Program-made: the position numbers and the translations under genes
NCBI GenBank assembly: GCA_023454395.1
Contig: JAEYFY010000249.1
Location: 1-9,973 of the forward strand
Origin: Pseudomonadota bacterium
GTDB lineage: Bacteria > Pseudomonadota > Gammaproteobacteria > Enterobacterales > Enterobacteriaceae
Length of the DNA: 9,973 nucleotides
Direction of reading: 5' to 3'
The notes under the pieces: model-generated
The model's database searches: none
Told to the model about the DNA's origin: nothing
Seen by the model: the letters and a program-made list of their open reading frames with translations, nothing else
Shown: one piece after another, positions 7,008 to 9,973 of the stretch
Layout of the letters: each line of letters starts with the position of its first letter
Position numbering within the stretch: the first letter of the stretch is position 1

Positions 7008-9134
7008 TTGTACCTGTTTGAAAGCCTGAATCAAATCGTTCAAAAATACTTGCCATCGGAGCAAGTCGAACAACTTAAAAAAGCCTTTATCGTCGCCCGA
7101 AATGCCCACGAGGGGCAAACTCGTTCAAGTGGTGAGCCTTATATTACTCACCCTGTTGCGGTTGCGTGTATTCTTGCAGATATGCGATTAGACCACCAAA
7201 CGCTGATGGCGGCGCTGTTGCATGATGTTATCGAAGATACACCTGCAACCTTCCAAGATATCGAAAGCCTCTTTGGTAGTACGGTTGCCGATCTTGTTGA
7301 AGGAGTGTCTAAACTTGATAAATTGAAGTTTAGAGACAAAAAAGAGGCTCAGGCTGAAAACTTCCGTAAGATGATTATGGCGATGGTAAAAGATATCCGC
7401 GTCATTTTGATCAAGCTGGCAGACCGAACTCACAATATGCGCACACTGGGATCATTACGCCCAGATAAACGTCGCCGTATTGCTCGCGAAACACTCGAAA
7501 TTTACAGCCCTCTTGCACATCGTTTAGGTATACACCATATCAAAACAGAGCTTGAAGAGCTGGGTTTCGAGGCGCTACATCCTAATCGCTACCGTGTAAT
7601 CAAAGAAGTCGTTAAAGCTGCTCGGGGTAACCGTAAAGAGATGATTAATAAAATCCTCTCTGAAATTGAAGGTCGCCTGACAGAAGCGCATATCGAATGC
7701 AAAGTGAACGGTCGCGAAAAACACCTTTACTCTATCTATCGGAAAATGTTGTTAAAAGAGCAACGTTTTCACTCGATTATGGATATTTACGCCTTTCGCG
7801 TTATCGTGAAAGAAGTCGATACCTGTTATCGCGTTTTAGGTCAAATGCACAGTCTTTATAAGCCTCGCCCCGGTCGAGTTAAAGACTATATTGCAATCCC
7901 CAAAGCCAACGGCTATCAATCTCTTCATACCTCACTCATTGGCCCTCATGGAGTGCCAGTTGAAGTACAAATTCGTACTGAAGATATGGATCAAATGGCA
8001 GAAATGGGGGTTGCTGCACATTGGGCTTATAAAGAGCAAGGTGAACAACCGGGTACAACGGCACAAGTTAGAGCGCAACGCTGGATGCAAAGTTTACTTG
8101 AATTGCAACAAAGCGCAGGTAGCTCATTTGAATTTATTGAAAACGTAAAATCAGATCTCTTTCCTGATGAAATCTACGTTTTCACGCCAGAAGGGCGCAT
8201 TGTTGAATTACCAACAGGTGCTACCCCTGTCGATTTTGCTTATGCCGTACACACAGATATCGGTCATGCCTGTGTCGGTGCAAGGGTTGATAGACAACCT
8301 TATCCACTTTCACAATCGCTACGCACAGGGCAAACCGTTGAGATTATTACTGCTCCGGGTGCAAGACCGAATGCAGCTTGGCTAAACTTTGTCGTCAGTT
8401 CAAGAGCGCGCTCTAAAATTCGACAACTGCTGAAAAACCTAAAACGTGAAGACTCTATTAATCTAGGTCGTCGTTTACTCAATCACGCATTAGGTGAGCA
8501 CAAGCTTGCTGATATTTCAGCTGAAAATATTGAGCGCGAATTGAAGCGTATGAAGCTTCATTCAATCGACGACTTAATGGCTGAAATTGGTTTAGGTAAT
8601 ACTATGAGCGTTGTTGTTGCGCGTAATTTATTGATTGATAGTCAAAATCAAGATGAGAACGCACAAACAGAAACAGCTAATGATGAAACACCTAAACTCC
8701 CAATTAAAGGTGCTGATGGCGTATTGATCTCCTTCGCCAAATGTTGTCGCCCTATTCCGGGTGATCCTATCATTGCACATATTAGCCCGGGTAAAGGTTT
8801 GGTTATTCACCATGAATCTTGTCGTAATATTCGTGGTTACCAAAAAGAGCCTGAAAAATTCATGCCTGTCGAGTGGGATAAAGAGATCAACAGCGATTTC
8901 ATCACTGAAATTAAAGTTGATATGATTAACCACCAAGGCGCTTTAGCAAACTTAACCGCAGCTATTAATGATGCAAATTCAAGTATTCAAAGTATGAATA
9001 CAGAAGAGAAAGATGGTCGCGTATATTGTGCTTTTATTCGCTTAACCGCGAAAGACAGAATTCAATTAGCCAATATCATGCGTAAACTTCGCATCATGCC
9101 AGACGTTCTGCGCGTTAGCCGTAATAAAAACTAG
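7008..9134 (+). CDS. spoT: bifunctional (p)ppGpp hydrolase/synthetase
   Basis: SpoT degrades (p)ppGpp and makes it weakly, setting the stringent response to starvation. It has 708 residues (E. coli 702). The HD hydrolase domain is complete: R39, H48, H72-D73, E76-D77, D139 and N143. The synthetase domain (about 190-350) keeps REKHLYSIYRKM and D259 in IMDIYAFR, plus E319 by collinearity. TGS (about 388-448), a helical region, the Cys-containing motif SFAKCCRPIPGDPI and a C-terminal ACT domain (last roughly 75 residues) follow. A poorly conserved linker near 545-562, rich in N, Q, E and T, precedes the Cys motif. Translation starts at TTG (7008), preceded by GGGGTAGG; the encoded MYLFESLNQ matches the E. 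coli N-terminus. The rare start codon probably limits expression. The stop is 2 bases before trmH, so they are likely translationally coupled. Confidence 0.98.
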   Translation: MYLFESLNQIVQKYLPSEQVEQLKKAFIVARNAHEGQTRSSGEPYITHPVAVACILADMRLDHQTLMAALLHDVIEDTPATFQDIESLFGSTVADLVEGVSKLDKLKFRDKKEAQAENFRKMIMAMVKDIRVILIKLADRTHNMRTLGSLRPDKRRRIARETLEIYSPLAHRLGIHHIKTELEELGFEALHPNRYRVIKEVVKAARGNRKEMINKILSEIEGRLTEAHIECKVNGREKHLYSIYRKMLLKEQRFHSIMDIYAFRVIVKEVDTCYRVLGQMHSLYKPRPGRVKDYIAIPKANGYQSLHTSLIGPHGVPVEVQIRTEDMDQMAEMGVAAHWAYKEQGEQPGTTAQVRAQRWMQSLLELQQSAGSSFEFIENVKSDLFPDEIYVFTPEGRIVELPTGATPVDFAYAVHTDIGHACVGARVDRQPYPLSQSLRTGQTVEIITAPGARPNAAWLNFVVSSRARSKIRQLLKNLKREDSINLGRRLLNHALGEHKLADISAENIERELKRMKLHSIDDLMAEIGLGNTMSVVVARNLLIDSQNQDENAQTETANDETPKLPIKGADGVLISFAKCCRPIPGDPIIAHISPGKGLVIHHESCRNIRGYQKEPEKFMPVEWDKEINSDFITEIKVDMINHQGALANLTAAINDANSSIQSMNTEEKDGRVYCAFIRLTAKDRIQLANIMRKLRIMPDVLRVSRNKN

Positions 9135-9136
9135 TC

Positions 9137-9859
9137 ATGAATTCAATTCGATATGCCCGCATCTGCCAAATGATGGCGATGCGGCAGCCTGATCTTACTG
9201 TTTGCCTTGAAGAAGTGCATAAATCCCATAATGTTGCTGCGGTTATAAGAACAGCGGATGCTGTGGGTATCCCTAAAATTCATGCGATTTGGCCTGAAGA
9301 AAAAATGCGGATGTTAGTTTCCCCCGCAGCAGGAAGTAACAGTTGGGTCAATGTAGAGACTCATCCTACTATTACAAATGCCGTTAGCGCCTTTCGCGCC
9401 CAAGGTATGCAAGTTCTTGCGACTCATCTCTCAGATAAAGCAGTGGATTTCCGTGAGATTGATTACACACGCCCGACTTGTATTATTATGGGACAAGAAA
9501 AAACGGGGATCTCACAAGATGCTATCGCGCTAGCAGATCAAGATATTATTGTGCCGATGATGGGAATGGTACAATCCCTAAATGTTTCTGTCGCCAGTGC
9601 GCTAATTTTATATGAAGCACAACGCCAACGTCAGGCTGCGGGTATGTATAATCGAACAGAAAGCACCTTAACGGAAGAACAACAACAAATTCTTCTCTTT
9701 GAAGGTGGATACCCAGTATTGGCAGAAGTTTCTCGTCGAAAAGGACTACCTCGCCCTTATATTAATGGTAGTGGTGAGATTGAAGCACCTGAATCATGGT
9801 GGGCAGAAATGCAAATGACGCAAAAACAACTTAGGAAATTAAAAAAGACGGAGTATTGA
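9137..9859 (+). CDS. trmH: tRNA (guanosine(18)-2'-O)-methyltransferase
   Basis: A SPOUT-class methyltransferase that uses S-adenosylmethionine to methylate the 2'-OH of G18 in the D-loop of tRNAs. The three knot motifs are visible: HNVAAVIRTADAVG (31-44, with N32 and R38), IIMGQEKTGIS in the middle, and IVPMMGMVQSLNVSVASALILYEAQRQRQ, the SAM-binding knot. The 240 residues are about 11 longer than E. coli TrmH (229 from memory). The extra length is a basic tail (KQLRKLKKTEY). The ATG at 9137 lies 2 bases after the spoT stop and has no clear ribosome binding site, which suggests translational coupling to spoT. It precedes recG by 4 bases. Confidence 0.97.
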   Translation: MNSIRYARICQMMAMRQPDLTVCLEEVHKSHNVAAVIRTADAVGIPKIHAIWPEEKMRMLVSPAAGSNSWVNVETHPTITNAVSAFRAQGMQVLATHLSDKAVDFREIDYTRPTCIIMGQEKTGISQDAIALADQDIIVPMMGMVQSLNVSVASALILYEAQRQRQAAGMYNRTESTLTEEQQQILLFEGGYPVLAEVSRRKGLPRPYINGSGEIEAPESWWAEMQMTQKQLRKLKKTEY

Positions 9860-9863
9860 TCCC

Positions 9864-9973
9864 ATGAAAGGAAAACTGCTTGATGCAATCCCCTTAACCA
9901 CTCTTCACGGCGTAGGTGCAAGTCAGGCAGACAAGCTGGCAAAAATAGGGCTTGTGACTATTGAGGATTTGTT
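9864..9973 (+). CDS. recG: ATP-dependent DNA helicase RecG, N-terminal fragment (cut by window end)
   Basis: The first 36 codons of recG are visible before the window ends. The translation MKGKLLDAIPLTTLHGVGAS and then QADKLAKIGLVTIEDL matches the start of E. coli RecG, including the helix-hairpin-like segment HGVGASQADKLAKIGL of the wedge-domain N-terminus. RecG is a superfamily 2 helicase that reverses stalled replication forks and processes branched DNA. GGAG about 10 bases upstream (9850-9853) is the likely ribosome binding site; it lies within the end of trmH. It follows trmH by 4 bases in the same operon. The helicase domains are outside the window. Confidence 0.93.
   Translation, partial: MKGKLLDAIPLTTLHGVGASQADKLAKIGLVTIEDL

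Overview
The window looks like the chromosome of a low-to-moderate-GC enterobacterium, most likely a Proteus/Providencia-type Morganellaceae. GlyS, YicG, Gmk, RpoZ, SpoT, TrmH and the start of RecG can be followed almost residue by residue against the E. coli proteins as I remember them, while the DNA is more AT-rich than E. coli. The genus call is an inference.

Layout: (1) 1-2142 holds glyS with its ribosome binding site and a strong intrinsic terminator. (2) 2144-3631 is a very AT-rich block with two overlapping minus-strand genes: an endonuclease/exonuclease/phosphatase (EEP) fold enzyme with a complete set of catalytic motifs, followed by a 146-residue protein of unknown family. The leader in front of them is extremely AT-rich. 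(3) 3632-4965 is yidR (DUF3748 beta-propeller protein) on the minus strand with its own terminator hairpin and promoter. (4) 5102-5752 is yicG (TRIC/UPF0126 membrane protein), divergent from yidR, with a terminator. (5) 5753-6024 is a gene-free leader. (6) 6025-9973 is the gmk-rpoZ-spoT-trmH-recG operon, with recG cut by the window end.

The core genes serve translation, transcription and the stringent response: glycine charging of tRNA (GlyS), GMP-to-GDP phosphorylation (Gmk), the RNA polymerase omega subunit (RpoZ), (p)ppGpp turnover (SpoT), tRNA Gm18 methylation (TrmH) and recombination/fork repair (RecG). Gmk, RpoZ and SpoT are linked functionally through guanine nucleotides and (p)ppGpp.

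The accessory part is the two-gene cassette at 2144-3461. It has the composition of horizontally acquired DNA, sits neatly between the terminators of glyS and yidR, and pairs an apparently active cytosolic EEP enzyme with a small, translationally coupled partner. A defence, toxin/antidote or nucleic-acid-processing role is possible, but nothing in the sequence proves one.
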